Source of the DNA: Pteria penguin
Lineage: Eukaryota > Mollusca > Bivalvia > Pterioida > Pteriidae
Assembly: GCA_035048485.1 (NCBI GenBank)
Contig: CM068590.1
Span: 14,840,298-14,904,297 of the forward strand
Direction of reading: 5' to 3'
Length of the DNA: 64,000 nucleotides
Shown here: positions 22,564 through 34,398 of the stretch, one piece after another
How the letters are laid out: each line of letters begins with the position of its first letter
How positions within the stretch are numbered: position 1 is the stretch's first letter
Position numbers and translations under genes: made by a program
Notes under the pieces: model-generated
What the model saw: only the letters and a program-made list of their open reading frames with translations
Told to the model about the DNA's origin: nothing
Databases searched by the model: none

Positions 22564-22578
22564 TATTATTATTATTAT
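22268..22578. repeat. Compound (AAT)n/(ACT)n microsatellite, copy 1
   Basis: AAT/ATT runs interrupted by GATAAT and an ACT run at 22,467-22,514. The internal order differs from copy 2. Confidence 0.95.
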
Positions 22579-24831
22579 AATGCTCTTTTCTAATCAGTTT
22601 GGTGCTAGTCTAGGGTACCTGGTTTCTAAACGATAATGTCAATAGTGTGGGATTAATACAGTAATCAATATCTTCGCTAAAAACAGATTTTCGATATTTA
22701 TTCATTTGTTTTTTTTTTTCATACAAAGATTATACATACCGAGTTATTTGTCGGAATATACAGCCCAAGAGAAATATTAATGGAAAAAATAAAATTGAAG
22801 AATATCATTTATGTTTCCGATTATGCACTTAATCTCCATTAAATCAAATAGATCCATTAAAAAGAAGTGAAATGCACTTTTCTACTGCATTAGAGTGATT
22901 TGATATGATCTGAGTGTAAAAATCTCTTACATATGTTTCACGTTTCCTATATATCTACATGTTATTGTATACTACAACAGTATATTTCATTCCACAATAA
23001 TTTAAAATATTCTAGAGTTGCTAAATATCAAATAATCCTTTTATCGATTAGCATATTTTGACAAGGTTTTAGAAATCGAATATGAATTCATGTATTTTAA
23101 AAGCATTTTAGATTTATTGCGCATGTCGCCGGTAATATTTATATACTTCCGGGTCAGAGTTGAAAAGGGATAAACAACACAGATGTACATATGCATTATC
23201 GATATATCACCTGGTATTTTGAAAAATGCGGATGACAATTACTTTTCATATATCAATTTCAACTGGTAATAAAACAGTTTTATTTTTATATACAGGGTTT
23301 TTGTAAATTTACACCCTCCCTCCTCTGTTTTATCGAAACAATTATGTTTTGCCTTGATTGATCATTTAAACTCTTGAATTTATTATGACAATTTAATAAG
23401 TGCGAAAATTGTAAAAAATATGAAATATACTTTTGTCTACAAAATATCGCAAAGTTTAGTCACAGTTTATTTCAATTCCCTTTTTATTACGTCTCCTTAA
23501 TGATAATCCTTCACATGTCTTATAAACAGGAAACATGCTAATCAGTCGCTGTCCTTCATTGCTATGAACCTCCAATACATTAAGATCGCTAATTATTACC
23601 TTGAAAGATGACAAAAAGTACGAAATGAAGGGTGATATTTGCTGGGCCAAACAGGCAATTGAGGTGACATTACGAAATAATTAAGCCGCACGGGTGACAG
23701 GTGATCGCCGTAGACGACATTACCCCGATATACCCTAGATATATTGAAGATGTTACGACTTGATCAGGAAGTCAACTATTATAGATATTATGTCGCTGTT
23801 TGGGTATATTGTTTCACAAATACATCTTGTTTACATGGACTTCATGTGAAATATTTGCATTAAAAATGTAACATAGTATGTAAATTATGATATGAATCTT
23901 TTATTCAACAGTATTCAATATTAAAATATATAAAACTATACTTGCGGTATGACAGAGCGAAGCAATAGGAATTAGGATTGTTTTAATCATACACTTTATG
24001 GCACATAGTGGCTGGTGCAAAAATAAAATCTTGTACATAGGCCTGAATTTAAACAAAAATTGTCATTGAAGTCAAAACAAACATGAAATCTTTTCATTAG
24101 CAATCATGGCTCGACATGAGGAGTTCGGCGAATTCTCCAAAAATCGAAACTGTACTTTTCTAAACGTACTTTTTAGTAATTTTAACTCAACCAATTTTCA
24201 TTATGTATATTCCATTATGTAGCTATTTAATTAAACTTTCATAATATGTGCTCCTTTTACATTTACTTCTGACGAATTAACAATTTAGACAAGTTATTAC
24301 ACAACGAAGAAGTCGGCATTGCCGATTTCAAACAAAACAAAACCCACTAGACTCTTGTCATATATATTCATGAGATCAAAACTTCATTAATGTGTATGAT
24401 GTTTTCCGACCAATCATGTGAGGTTTTCACTTGCACAGCGTCAGTTTCAGAGTTAATATAACTAACTCCAATGGAAACACCCACGTAGGTGTATTTGAGA
24501 TCCTGAAAACGCTTATTCATCGTCCGCGTTTTATAATTTCTACATTTCATTTCTTACATTAACAATTATGTAGTAAGGTTTATCGCGGTCCTCATTTTAA
24601 ATATATCCTTTTTGAGTTTAAAAGCTGCCTACAACTGTGTGCCGTTTTGATTGTAAAATCTATTTTTCTACTTTTTTCATATAAGCATTCTTGAATCAGA
24701 TTATTTTGATATAAACATGTATGTTTGGTTTTTCTTGTAAATTTAATCCAATATCATACTGATGCACTTCACTCGTTGTTTTTGTATCTAAAATGTCCGA
24801 GTGAAATGTGTTGATTATAACTAAGTAAATG
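22579..24831 (+). other. C-D intron interior, copy 1
   Basis: No exon or element recognised. Near-identical to 46,380-48,634. Confidence 0.4.
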
Positions 24832-24842
24832 ATTACCATTAT

Positions 24843-25020
24843 AAGAAACAACACAAACACTCTTTGCCGCAAATTTTCGGCCTCCTGGCCTTTATCAAGC
24901 AATTGTTAGAAAAGTACAGAAGAACTATGTAACATCCATCTTTACATGTCTAATATCAACAAGCTTTTTAGTGTATTTTACTTCCCTTTGGAGGACTACT
25001 TATTCTATCTTATATTCTAT
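24843..25020 (-). mobile_element. Copy-1-specific Penelope pseudo-LTR insertion
   Basis: 178 bp flanked by ATTACCATTAT at 24,832-24,842 and 25,021-25,031; copy 2 has a single ATTACCATTAT (near 48,635-48,645) and no insert. The left part matches the pseudo-LTR at 25,778-25,860 (AACACAAACACTCTTTGCCG, then GGCCTCCTGGCCTTTATCAAG). The right part matches 27,150-27,185 (TTTACTTCCCTTTGGA). It landed after the cassette duplication. Confidence 0.8.
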
Positions 25021-25045
25021 ATTACCATTATGTTTTAAAATGTAG

Positions 25046-25144
25046 GATAACCGAACACCACTCCATATAGCAGTCGAGAAAAATTATCTAGAAGTTATAA
25101 AGTTACTTCTGGACAGGAAAGCAGACATTAATGCAAAGGGGGAG
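25046..25144 (+). CDS. Ankyrin exon D, copy 1
   Basis: Acceptor ATGTAG, donor GTGAGT, 33 codons in phase 0. TPLHIA at 4-9, VIKLLLD at 17-23, ADINA at 26-30. One synonymous difference from copy 2 (CGA/CGG). Confidence 0.88.
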
Positions 25145-25479
25145 GTGAGTAATATACAACCGTAGTGTTGTCATAACTTGTATTTAATTCACTTTCACCT
25201 ACAGTTTTGACAACTTTTGTATTTCGCTTTGTGACTCTGGTGTATTCTTGGATGTAGTTTACTAATAAAATACATTTTAAGTTTCCTACACTAACTGATT
25301 GGTTATTGTCATACTAATTGACTGTCTTCAGTCGGTATTGCCCTTGCTTTCTCAGAAAGTTTGTGTGATAATTGTTTTCAAATTATTACATTATTATCAA
25401 TGGTGACATATGGTGTTATACTGCTAAATTTATGCTTATATATGTGCCTATTAACTTGATTTTAAGATTGCTTCAATTG

Positions 25480-25775
25480 CAATTAACTTCTTGTGTATTT
25501 TCACACTTCTTTTGGTTTGGACGTTAGTTACGGCTTTTGTCTTAAATATGTTTATCTTAAGTCTATATGGAAGGGTCATATTTTCCTTGACCCACATTGC
25601 AGTCCGAGAAGTTTTAAACTGTCAAAATATTCCGTAGGGAACGACTTGAATTTTCTGTTAGTTGAAGCCCTTTATTCAACGTTTCGGCCAATGGCCTTTA
25701 TCAAGATGACTCGCTCAAACGATTATTTACATTCTACTTCTTTCTGCATCTACACAACTGAAAATTAAAACTAAA
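25480..25775 (-). mobile_element. Penelope-like pseudo-LTR with hammerhead-like core, copy 1
   Basis: On the minus strand TTGATAAAGGCC-ATT-GGCCGAAAC (25,682-25,706), followed by GTTGAA...TTCAAC, which can pair as a further stem. Pseudo-LTRs of Penelope-like elements are known to carry hammerhead ribozymes with this layout. Adjacent to a second, different pseudo-LTR at 25,778. Confidence 0.5.
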
Positions 25776-27185
25776 AGAAATAACACAAACACTCTTTGCC
25801 GCAAATTTTCGGCCTCCTGGCCTTTATCAAGCAATAGTTAGAATAGTACACAAGATCGATGCAACCTCCAGCTTTACATGTCTAATAAAAACTAGCTTCT
25901 AAATTCCGATAAACGTTGACGTCATAACGTCATTATTACGCGCGTAAGTATGGTATTAAAATAGACTAAACAACATAATAATATAAGCATAAATATAAAA
26001 AAATAAAAACCGCATCGACAGACCAAACGCCAGACCGAAAATCGGATCGACCAACCGACCGTGCAACAGACTGATCGGGCGATAGCGGCAAAGTAACACC
26101 CCCTCATTACCGAAAGGGGGGTGCATTAAAAGAAAACTAAGCATAAAATCACCACAAGAAATAAATAGTTCATGAATTAGTTATACAATCACATGTTAAT
26201 TAGTTTTAATATTGCATCCATTTGGCCTGCGCGTTTCCAAATCTCTTATCCAGTTATCATCGACAATTAATCTGTATATTTTATTTTCTCCGGTAGTCCT
26301 AGCCATGACCGCAACATGAAGATCAATTTCATCATGGTTCGCAAAATGTTTCATAATTGGTTTTTCTCTTTGGTACTTTATATCGCTTCTATGTTCTTCT
26401 ATTCTTTCTTTTAACGATCTTTCTGTTTCTCCTACATATACAGTTTGTTTACATTTATTTTCAGATTAGTGCATAAATCAAATTCCTGTCTGTACACTTC
26501 GCGTCTTTTACTGTCTTGAAGGACTTCTTTCTCTTAAAATAAAAAAAATATCACCATTTTTAATTGTCCTACATATTTTACATGTACATGATATTTCATC
26601 TTATTTTATAGAATTTTCAGTTTTCCTATGCACAAGTGTATCACATAAATTTTTATCGCGTCGAAAAGCCAAAATTGGGGGATCGTGGAAAACATTCCGC
26701 ATTCTCTCGGATTTATACAGTGTCGACTGATGTTTTTTAAGAATATTCCTTATGTCGGGCAGTAGTTTAGAAAATATACACACTAGTGGAACTCGTTCAG
26801 ATTTGTCTGTTTTAATCTTCCGTTTAAGTAAATCGTCCCTATCTAATTTATCCACTCTACATAATTGCTTCTCAATCAGTCTACCGCTGTAGCCTCGTTT
26901 TCGTAATTGTAGTTTTAGTTCATGTTGGTGTATCGCGTAATCCCCTTCCTTTTCGCAAATTCTCTTTATCCTTAACCCGAGTCCGTATACAATTCCTTTC
27001 TTCGTATGTGGTGGGTGGCACGAATCCGATCTAAGATATAAGTGTTTATCCATCGATTTAGTGAACAAATCCGTATACACATGTCCGTTCTCCATTTTAA
27101 CTCGCGTATCTAGGAATTCAAATTCAAAGAGTGTTTGTGTTATTTCTTTTAGTATATTTTACTTCCCTTTGGACTACTTATTGTA
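25776..27185 (-). pseudogene. Penelope-like element A (RT C-terminal part and GIY-YIG), copy 1
   Basis: The minus strand gives, in order: FEFLDTRVKMENGHVYTDLF (ORF from 27,095 to 26,601, 164 codons), CHPPHTKKG and the typical RT-thumb end FRRDKNLCDTLVH. After a stop there is a CTCKIC cysteine cluster. Next is a GIY-YIG endonuclease domain (26,215-26,470) with LIYALI and VYVGETERSLKERIEEH. This RT then GIY-YIG order is the classic Penelope arrangement. The RT palm is missing and the 5' side joins pseudo-LTR sequence (27,110-27,185). The element is 5'-truncated and contains stops. Confidence 0.8.
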
Positions 27186-27324
27186 TGAAAATTAAAAAAC
27201 ATCTGTATTTGACGTCACTATAAAATTACTGCGGGAAATCATTCCTAACGTCACGCCGCATTTCACAGTGGTGACGTTGTTATGACGTCATTGACGTCAC
27301 TGCGCGAAAAACTGCTGTTGTATT

Positions 27325-27760
27325 GCCATGTATTTAATAATCTGGCCACAGTATTCCTAATTGTGATCTCTCAAGTCCGAAAGGTATAGCGGTATTTAAA
27401 GTCTCAATCCAATGTACTTCTCTCGCTTTCCTGTAGTAGTTAGCATTCATCCTTCACATTTCTATAATTATTAAGTTTAGATTTGATATATTATGTTCTA
27501 TAGAATTAAAATGTATTGAAACCGCCTTATTTCTTTTGTGTCTGATGTCTGCTAGGTGTTCTTTTACGCCTTCGCCAACTGTCCTTTCCGTTTCTCCGAC
27601 GTATACAACCTTATCGCATTTATCACACCTTAGCCCATATACAACATTGATTGTTTTGCAATTGACACGTGTTTCAATCTGCCCTATGTGTGGAATTTCC
27701 GAATCCGAACTATTTATAATGAACCGCAAACTACGCATCCTTTTGTACCACACCCATTAA
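27325..27760 (-). pseudogene. Penelope-like element B, GIY-YIG fragment, copy 1
   Basis: Encodes VVYGLRCDKCDKVVYVGETE followed by HLADIRHKRNKAV, a GIY-YIG domain distinct from element A. In this copy the codon after IIIEM is TGA, where copy 2 has TGT and reads on through REVHWIETLNTAIPFGLE. RT is absent. Confidence 0.75.
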
Positions 27761-27999
27761 ATGTCTTTACTTTTTGTTTGAATATTTTATTATGTTTCCA
27801 TGTATAAGGATGTCAGTGAGATTCCCATCTCTTTTAAAGGCAACTAAAGGTCTTTTGAAATATAGATATTCTGTACCGATACTTACAAATGATTATATTT
27901 GTATTACATTTTGGGTCTTTATGTTTTCTTGGCAGAGAAACCTTGAAATATCTTTAATGAATATGTCTGTCGGGTACAGCTATTAGTTTGACTTTCATT

Positions 28000-30354
28000 T
28001 TCATATCATATTTGTTACCAGATGAATGATACTCATAATTTCTATATGTAACCTCAGAGGGGAGAATTTAAATTTAAATAAGACGAAGAAATAAGGTATT
28101 CTATGATGATTGTATATAAAATATATTTTGAAAAAAGTATTTGAATGACATAGATGGGGAAATATGTAAATTTCTACCACAGTTTGATTTTTTATAACAG
28201 GAAGCTGTCTTAAGAACAACATCCCCATTTTGAATGGCAGTTCAAAGGTGTTGCTCCTCAGTTTCATTGCAGGAAATGAGCATCACCGTTAAGATTCTAC
28301 AGGTCTGATACTTTCTACTAAACGACGGTGTTTGTGAATAGAATTAGTTAAAAGAGTAATGGTAGAAACCTTGAAATTTTAAATGAGTGGGATATGGATT
28401 CCCCTCGGTCAATGAACTCACCTGGCCACAATCTGTTGTGAAGGGTAGTATCATAGTTCTCTTGCCTCAATACATTTAGCCATATCTTTCTCATTTCATC
28501 TAACGTATGTCACTTATGTAAGCATGTTGCCTCGTCTTCTTTCTATTAAGCTGTTGTGACTAGTATGCAAACACGGTTTTATCCGGGTTCCGGAAGATTA
28601 CAAACAGTGCTATTGACGTACATAATCGAATTATGGATACGCTTACTAATCAAACAAATGATGTAAAAGAACATATGGTTTTACAATGTAAGGAAGAAAT
28701 CTCATAAAAAATATTGAAAGTTAATATTAGAATTTATATTTTCAAATTACGTACGTACATTAGATAAAATTCAGTAATTTGGTAAAGACATTGTCGTTCC
28801 GAAAAGTTGGAAATGTGTTTCTGTGAAAAAATGTTTGTTATGAAAACGAAAAAGCAAAACTTAGATTTTGAAGTGTGAAGTAAACATTGATTCTCGTAAA
28901 AATGCGCTAGGAATCGGTACAGCCCTCAAGATATCCGTAAATAGATATATACTAAGTGTAACTGACTAACATGTTTGACTAGTGTTCTTTTCAAAAGCAG
29001 AAAAAATGAAATGCATCTGTCCATTGTAAGCATGTTATGCTGTCACTGCACTTATTGTAATGTATCATACTTTGTATATAGAATTAAACTCAAGAGCCTA
29101 TTTTTGTGGGCTACCTCAAACAACAACAGCAACAACAGTAATAATAAATAAGTAAAGAAACATTTTCCAATTTCATTGAAGTATGTTTTACGATATTGTT
29201 GTTTTATTCCATGGATATATTGTTTACCCTTCGGTACTTCTTCGTTTTTTAAATTAACATAGTGTTATTGTTGTACAAAATCAAAATAGATGAAAACAAA
29301 TGACTTCCAACTTTTACCATGGTAACCAATTCTCTAAAATTCAAACTAGAATAATGAAATGAAGTAAATAAAATGGTTTGTCCTATTTGCATAAATCCAA
29401 TTGTAAATAAATTTCTTTATACAAAAAAGTTCACAGATTGTTTTGTAATTTTTTTCTATGATTACGTATAAAAAAATCAACCACTTTGTATCTGGTGAAA
29501 TTTTAATATCTTAAAAGTATATGTAATATTAATAATAGATAGAATTAGTTTTGAATATCAATAGGACGATTTTCTGTATTTTGCAGTAAACTATGCATAC
29601 GATTGCTTATTTCTATTTTTCGTTGCCAGGGACATTGATCGAGAGCAACATCTAACTTACACAAATTCATAAATTCATTTCTTTTCTTAAAAATGACAAT
29701 CCATTAACGTTAGTCTTAAGTAATATATCAAAGACATGTATTTTTCATTTTTTTTATTGTTTATTGCATTTCATCAGTTTGCGAATATTTCTTTTCTGGT
29801 GTCATTCTTTTTTTTTTTCTTGTTTTTTATATTTGGTTTTGTTTTTGTTCTTGGTGGGGTTTTTTTTATATTTTGTTTTATATATATATTGAACATCCAT
29901 GAAGACCCAGTTCTATGTAAATGTTTCTCATCTGAATTTAATATACTCTGAATCGATTGTTTTTAACATGTCGTTAAAATTTTGGTATAATGAATTCATG
30001 TGAGAAGTATGCCAGCTATAAGCGAAGAAAGATGATGTTGAGATTGACACTCGTTCTTAGAAAATAAAGTCCATGAGTGATTAATGGGGCAAACGACAAG
30101 AATATTCCGTACTCCGTAAATAACATACACAAGTTAAATTTGTGATCCTAGCCTGGTAAGAGGACCGTCTGGACTTCACGAAAATTCATTGACGAATTCA
30201 TTTTTGTTCCTATTGACTAGACAGCTAACAACATCCTTTATTATGTATAGGCATATTATTTTATAAATGCTCTGACAGAAGAGCTTGGTCTTTACTCGGC
30301 GCTTGTGTCTGCTGTAAGTGGATCGGAATAAGTGTCAATTGAATTCTCAAGCAT
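28000..30354 (+). other. D-E intron interior, copy 1
   Basis: AT-rich, no element or exon recognised; near-identical to about 51,610-53,964. Short T-rich ORFs are low complexity. Confidence 0.4.
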
Positions 30355-30960
30355 TTGATGAATCTTGGATTTCCTATTGTAAACTTCCTTTATGTAGATG
30401 GTGATGTCCCCAGACTCCCATCATATGGTATTTATATTAGTCAATTGGTTCGGTTTGCTAGAGCCTGCACTAACGTTTTGGATTTTCACGAAAACAATTC
30501 TCTAATTACTTTCAAACATCTTACTCAGGGTTATAGATATCATGAACTTCGAAAAACTTTGGATAAATTTCATAGATCTTATTCAAACATTTTATCTAAA
30601 TTCGGAAATGTTACTCTTCAGTAATATGTATCCAGCGGAATTTCCCATACCAATTTCTACGGTGTTCTAGTGTACAAACTAAGGAGGGTCAAAGGTTCTG
30701 ATAATTTCATATTGGCGGGTTCTAAAATTATTACACGACTTCGACATCGACAGTATGACCCCGAGATCATCGCTAAGACCATAGGCCTTGTATTTGGTCC
30801 CTCTACAACCCAATGCAGACTTTTACTTGAACATTGCATGCTGAATAACAGGGCGGTGGGAACTCTATGACGGGCCTTGTCCAAACCTTTTTCAGAGGAG
30901 ACAAGGTCCTGATTCTCGTCCCCTTTGACTGTTAGTCGGGAATCATATTGATCAAGGATA
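30355..30960 (+). pseudogene. Penelope-like RT C-terminal fragment, copy 1
   Basis: One frame encodes GFPIVNFLYVDGDVP, YGIYISQLVRFARAC and, after a single TAA at 30,622, YKLRRVKGSDNF and RQYDPEIIAKTIGLVFG. These match the 3' half at 9300-9480 and its expected C-terminus. The catalytic region is missing. Confidence 0.75.
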
Positions 30961-31059
30961 TGAGCTCGCTTACAGACGGGCAGAGCACGGTTACTTATGT
31001 TGATGTTTCCTTACATATTTTCATAGCTACATATAATTCTATAAATGTTTCGTGTGAAA

Positions 31060-31440
31060 TAAATTTTTATTACCTCTCTTCTTGAGAAACCTGTTGATCC
31101 TTGTTCTCTTTATGGAGGATTATTTAAAAAAAATTAAATGTGTGTCCTTTGATCGTGCTGCTTTTGCGGTGAGTGGTAAGGGGGGCGCCCGTAAACCGGT
31201 TAACCACATCAATTGAGTGACATTTGTTACCTCAATTGACCGACCTACGTCTGTATCGTAACCGCAGCACAATCAAATAGTTTTGTAATGTCGTTCCCTG
31301 TATATTATACTATTGTCATTTTTTGTGTGCAGGTCTTTGGTGATTTCTGTCATACAGCTCTGTCAGATGTCTTTTTCTCTTCAACGATTTCTCTTTTAGG
31401 GTCGATACTCCAGATCTCTTTCCTAGTTATTCGTTGAAAT
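31060..31440 (-). repeat. Unnamed ORF-fragment family, inverted member, copy 1
   Basis: The minus strand carries the conserved GRSIEVTNVTQLMWLTGL and the downstream CAACAGGTTTCTCAAGAAGA words. It faces the plus-strand member at 32,000-32,240; dead exon E lies between them. Confidence 0.6.
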
Positions 31441-31655
31441 TTACCGTTAGAAATCCTCCACTAGAAAATGTATGGTATTTTATAATTCATAGAAAGTTTA
31501 ACATTTGTAGGAATCATATACATTGCAGGAGAAATATTCAGAGTTATCTAAAGTGCAGACGACTGTTTCTGAGCTGCTTTGAAATCTCAGAGTATGATAA
31601 ACAATAGTTTAGTTCAAATAAGTGAAGTATTTTAAGCCTTATGCTTATTATAAAG

Positions 31656-31754
31656 GATGAATAAACACCCCTTCACGTAGCAGTGCAACATAATAATCCT
31701 GATGTTATAAAGCTACTTTTGAAAATGAAATCGGATATAAATGCCAAAATAAAA
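31656..31754 (+). pseudogene. Dead ankyrin exon E, copy 1
   Basis: After TATAAAG the 33-codon block keeps TPLHVAV, VIKLLL and SDINA, but codon 3 is TAA and there is no GT at the normal exon end. The nearest GT (31,760) would give 104 bp and break the frame. The stop is shared with copy 2, so inactivation preceded the cassette duplication. Confidence 0.8.
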
Positions 31755-31999
31755 AAAGAGTAAGAAACAGCAAATTTAATATTTGCCTAGCAGGCCGTAA
31801 ATGTGTTGTATTTTATTAAATTCCAGTTATGTTAAATTTATTTTTCATTTTTATTCTTCTTAATGTCACACGCATATCCTTTGCAGTGTGGAGCTCATAG
31901 AAAAGTTCCCCGTGAAGGGTTTGACTTGATAGTGTTAATATAATACTTTCCTTCTGATGTTATTTTTAATGACACTTCCTCCACAGTGTATTACATATA

Positions 32000-32240
32000 A
32001 AATGTATGGAAACATTTTGCTCTTTGAAAGAGACAACAGATGACATTTGACCGAGCTGTATGATACAAATCACAAAAGCCATGCGCACAAAACATTATAA
32101 TAGTAGAATATACACGAAAAACGACATCACAAAAATATTGGACTGTGCAACGGTTAAGATACCGACTTAGGACGGTCAATTGAAATAACAAACGTCACTC
32201 AATTGGTGTGGTTCTTCGGTTTACGGGCGCCCAACTTTGA
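32000..32240 (+). repeat. Unnamed ORF-fragment family, direct member, copy 1
   Basis: Related along its length to 16,490-16,690 and inverted to 31,180-31,400. Its frame is broken. Confidence 0.55.
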
Positions 32241-32284
32241 GGAACGTCAGTGAAATAATATTGGCATTATGGTATTTTATATAG

Positions 32285-32383
32285 TGTGATCGAGTTCCCC
32301 TTCACGGAGCAGTAAGACATGGACATCCTGATGTTATAAAGCTACTTCTGGAAATGGCAGCGGATGTAAATGCAAAGGATGAA
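32285..32383 (+). CDS. Ankyrin exon F, copy 1
   Basis: Acceptor TTATATAG at 32,277-32,284 and donor GTAAGT at 32,384; 33 codons in phase 0, beginning CDRVPLHGAV. VIKLLLE at 17-23 and ADVNA at 26-30; the turn glycine is kept at residue 13. Two synonymous differences from copy 2. Confidence 0.87.
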
Positions 32384-32515
32384 GTAAGTAAAAACCAGTA
32401 AATTCAACGTTGACCTAGCAACCCGTTAGTTATTACTTTGACATAAGTGTTATTATACCCTTTTTCCTGATGTTATGGGGCTGTGACACTTTCTACTCAG
32501 TGTTTGTTCACATTC

Positions 32516-32518
<3 letters not shown>

Positions 32519-32550
<32 letters not shown>
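32519..32550. repeat. (TA)n microsatellite, copy 1
   Basis: About 32 bp; the copy 2 array is about 93 bp. Confidence 0.95.
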
Positions 32551-32553
<3 letters not shown>

Positions 32554-32586
32554 TGCTGAATTGTATAGGTTTCGTCTGTATGTAAG

Positions 32587-32700
32587 GGCATTCACGGCGG
32601 ATGTGGCTAGCCAAACAGGAGGCGCTCACCCCTCCCCGGCACCTGGTCTCACCTCTGAATTTCAGGGGTCCGTGAATTCCCACTGTGGTACTCTGTTGTT
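32587..32700 (+). mobile_element. Penelope-like tail fragment, copy 1
   Basis: GGCGGATGTGGCTAGCCAAA and GCACCTGGTCTCACCTCTGA match the tail after the RT elements; no RT sequence precedes it. Confidence 0.6.
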
Positions 32701-33070
32701 AGTGCCATAGTCATGTGATACCAGTTACTTTCGTATTTTATTTGAAGTGTTTAATTTTATTAAAATGCAGATTTATAGCTGTTATAATGTTCTATTTCAA
32801 TTTCATTGCTATCAAGTGTAAATACATATATTCGAGATATTTTCGTGTGTCGTTGAACGTTTGAAATGCATAGAAATGTTTTGCCTTTTGAACAAAAAAT
32901 AATGCCTCTGTTCAGAGCAGTTAGAATCATATTGAATGCGGGAGAAATACATGCAGAATTATCAGAAGTGCAAATGTGTGTATCTGAACTCTATCAAAAT
33001 CCTATTTTATAGGTAACAATAGTTTAGTTTTAAAAAGGCGTAACATACTCACCATTATGTTTTATAAAGG

Positions 33071-33169
33071 ATAATTGGACACCTCTTCACGAAGCAGTAC
33101 AATATGATCATCCTAATGTTATAAAAGTACTTTTGGAAAAGAAAGCAGATGTAAATGCAATGGCAAATG
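33071..33169 (+). CDS. Ankyrin exon G, copy 1
   Basis: Acceptor TATAAAG, donor GTAAGT, 33 codons in phase 0: TPLHEAV at 4-10, VIKVLLE at 17-23, ADVNA at 26-30. Identical in copy 2. Very close to exon A (28 of 33 residues the same), and the flanking introns also match, so A and G come from an older duplication within the array. Confidence 0.88.
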
Positions 33170-33353
33170 TAAGTAAAAAGCAACCCGGACCCACCAGGTC
33201 GTATATTTATTATATATTCTATTGCCTCTCGGGTTTATATATGTTATAAATTTAAAAGTGGATGGGAATAAGTGTCAATTGAATTTACCAATCATTTGAT
33301 AAATCTTAAGAAGTTATCTTCATGCTTGAAATCCCCTTCTTACGATGGTTACA

Positions 33354-33463
33354 CTCCGTTACTCCGAAGGTACGATATTCTGAAGGCCCGTTACTCCGAA
33401 GGCCCTTTACTCCGAAGGCCCGATACTCCGAAGGTCCGATACTCCGAAGGCCAGGTTCTCCGA
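33354..33463. repeat. 15-bp minisatellite CCGAAGGCCCGATACT, copy 1
   Basis: About seven imperfect units around CTCCGAAGG. The reverse-complement array lies at 35,142-35,234. Confidence 0.85.
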
Positions 33464-34132
33464 GAATTGTATCTATTTCTCGACAAAAACGCTTTACCAT
33501 ATCATCAGACGTGCCACTATTCCTGCACTTGCCCCAGTCTATTTTATTTTGCAAAACTATATATTTTACAGGCTTATAATATTTACCGTTTATATCCTTA
33601 TATTTCTGGAAACGTGGTAACCTAGAAAGGTTCTAAAATCTTCGGACTTGCATGTATAGATAGAGCAATTCAAAATGCAAGTTTAAGAAAACTTTAATGA
33701 ATTTCATGTAAAAGGACTGATAAATAATGCAAGAATGGGAAAGGGGTTTAGACTTTTTATCCGCACCGAGTTTAAACATCAATCAGAAGTCTTTGATTAT
33801 TTCTACCTAGAATTTCAACAAAACACTACCCGATTTCCAATTTATTCGACTGAGAAGAAAAAATAACGTGATTTCTATTATGACACACACGTATGTGACT
33901 ATAGAACTAAAGACTATAAACACTTCAATTGATCTGATTCTTCGATGGTCAAGGAAGGGGGACCATACCCCATTTTAGGGTTTCATGCTTATGTTCCCAT
34001 CCACCTCCTATCCAACCCAACTTTATATCATTAATATGCGGAAACCTCTCACGATGGTAAGTGGGTTTATTTACTTGGTAGCCTGTCCTTTATAAAATGC
34101 ATGTTTTGTTTAATTCATATTTTTTTTTCTAG

Positions 34133-34380
34133 CAAACTTTTGATTTTGAAGAAAGGGGGAGGGGAGCGGCCAGGGAGACTTTGCAAAAAATGAAAGAAAA
34201 TGAAAAAAACAAATGCTGGACCTGAAGGGGCGGATCGGCAAAAAAATATATATTTTAAATAGCAATATCGGGCCTAATGGGCCGCGAAAATTCCCAGCTC
34301 TTAGTACTGCTTCGAAGGGATTCAATAATCCTTTACAAGATGGTTGCGTAGCAGCTAAGGGTGTGTCATGCGCGGATCGG
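34133..34380 (+). pseudogene. Exon-like ORF, frameshifted, copy 1
   Basis: Follows a strong acceptor-like T-tract ending in CTAG. Copy 2 (58,003-58,263) is open; here two extra A bases in A-runs break the frame. Unknown protein with ARETLQKMKENEK near its start. Confidence 0.3.
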
Positions 34381-34398
34381 TTGCCTAGCAGCTAAGGT

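Noticed and set aside
22194..22593. Poly-asparagine, isoleucine and leucine ORFs
   Set aside because: They are translations of the (AAT)n/(ACT)n microsatellite.
29736..29951. Phenylalanine-rich membrane-like ORF
   Set aside because: It is a T-rich low-complexity tract, and copy 2 has a shortened version with indels.
33272..33625. ORFs with repeated RYSEGPLLRRP-type peptides
   Set aside because: The periodicity comes from the 15-bp minisatellite and appears in several frames; not a credible protein.
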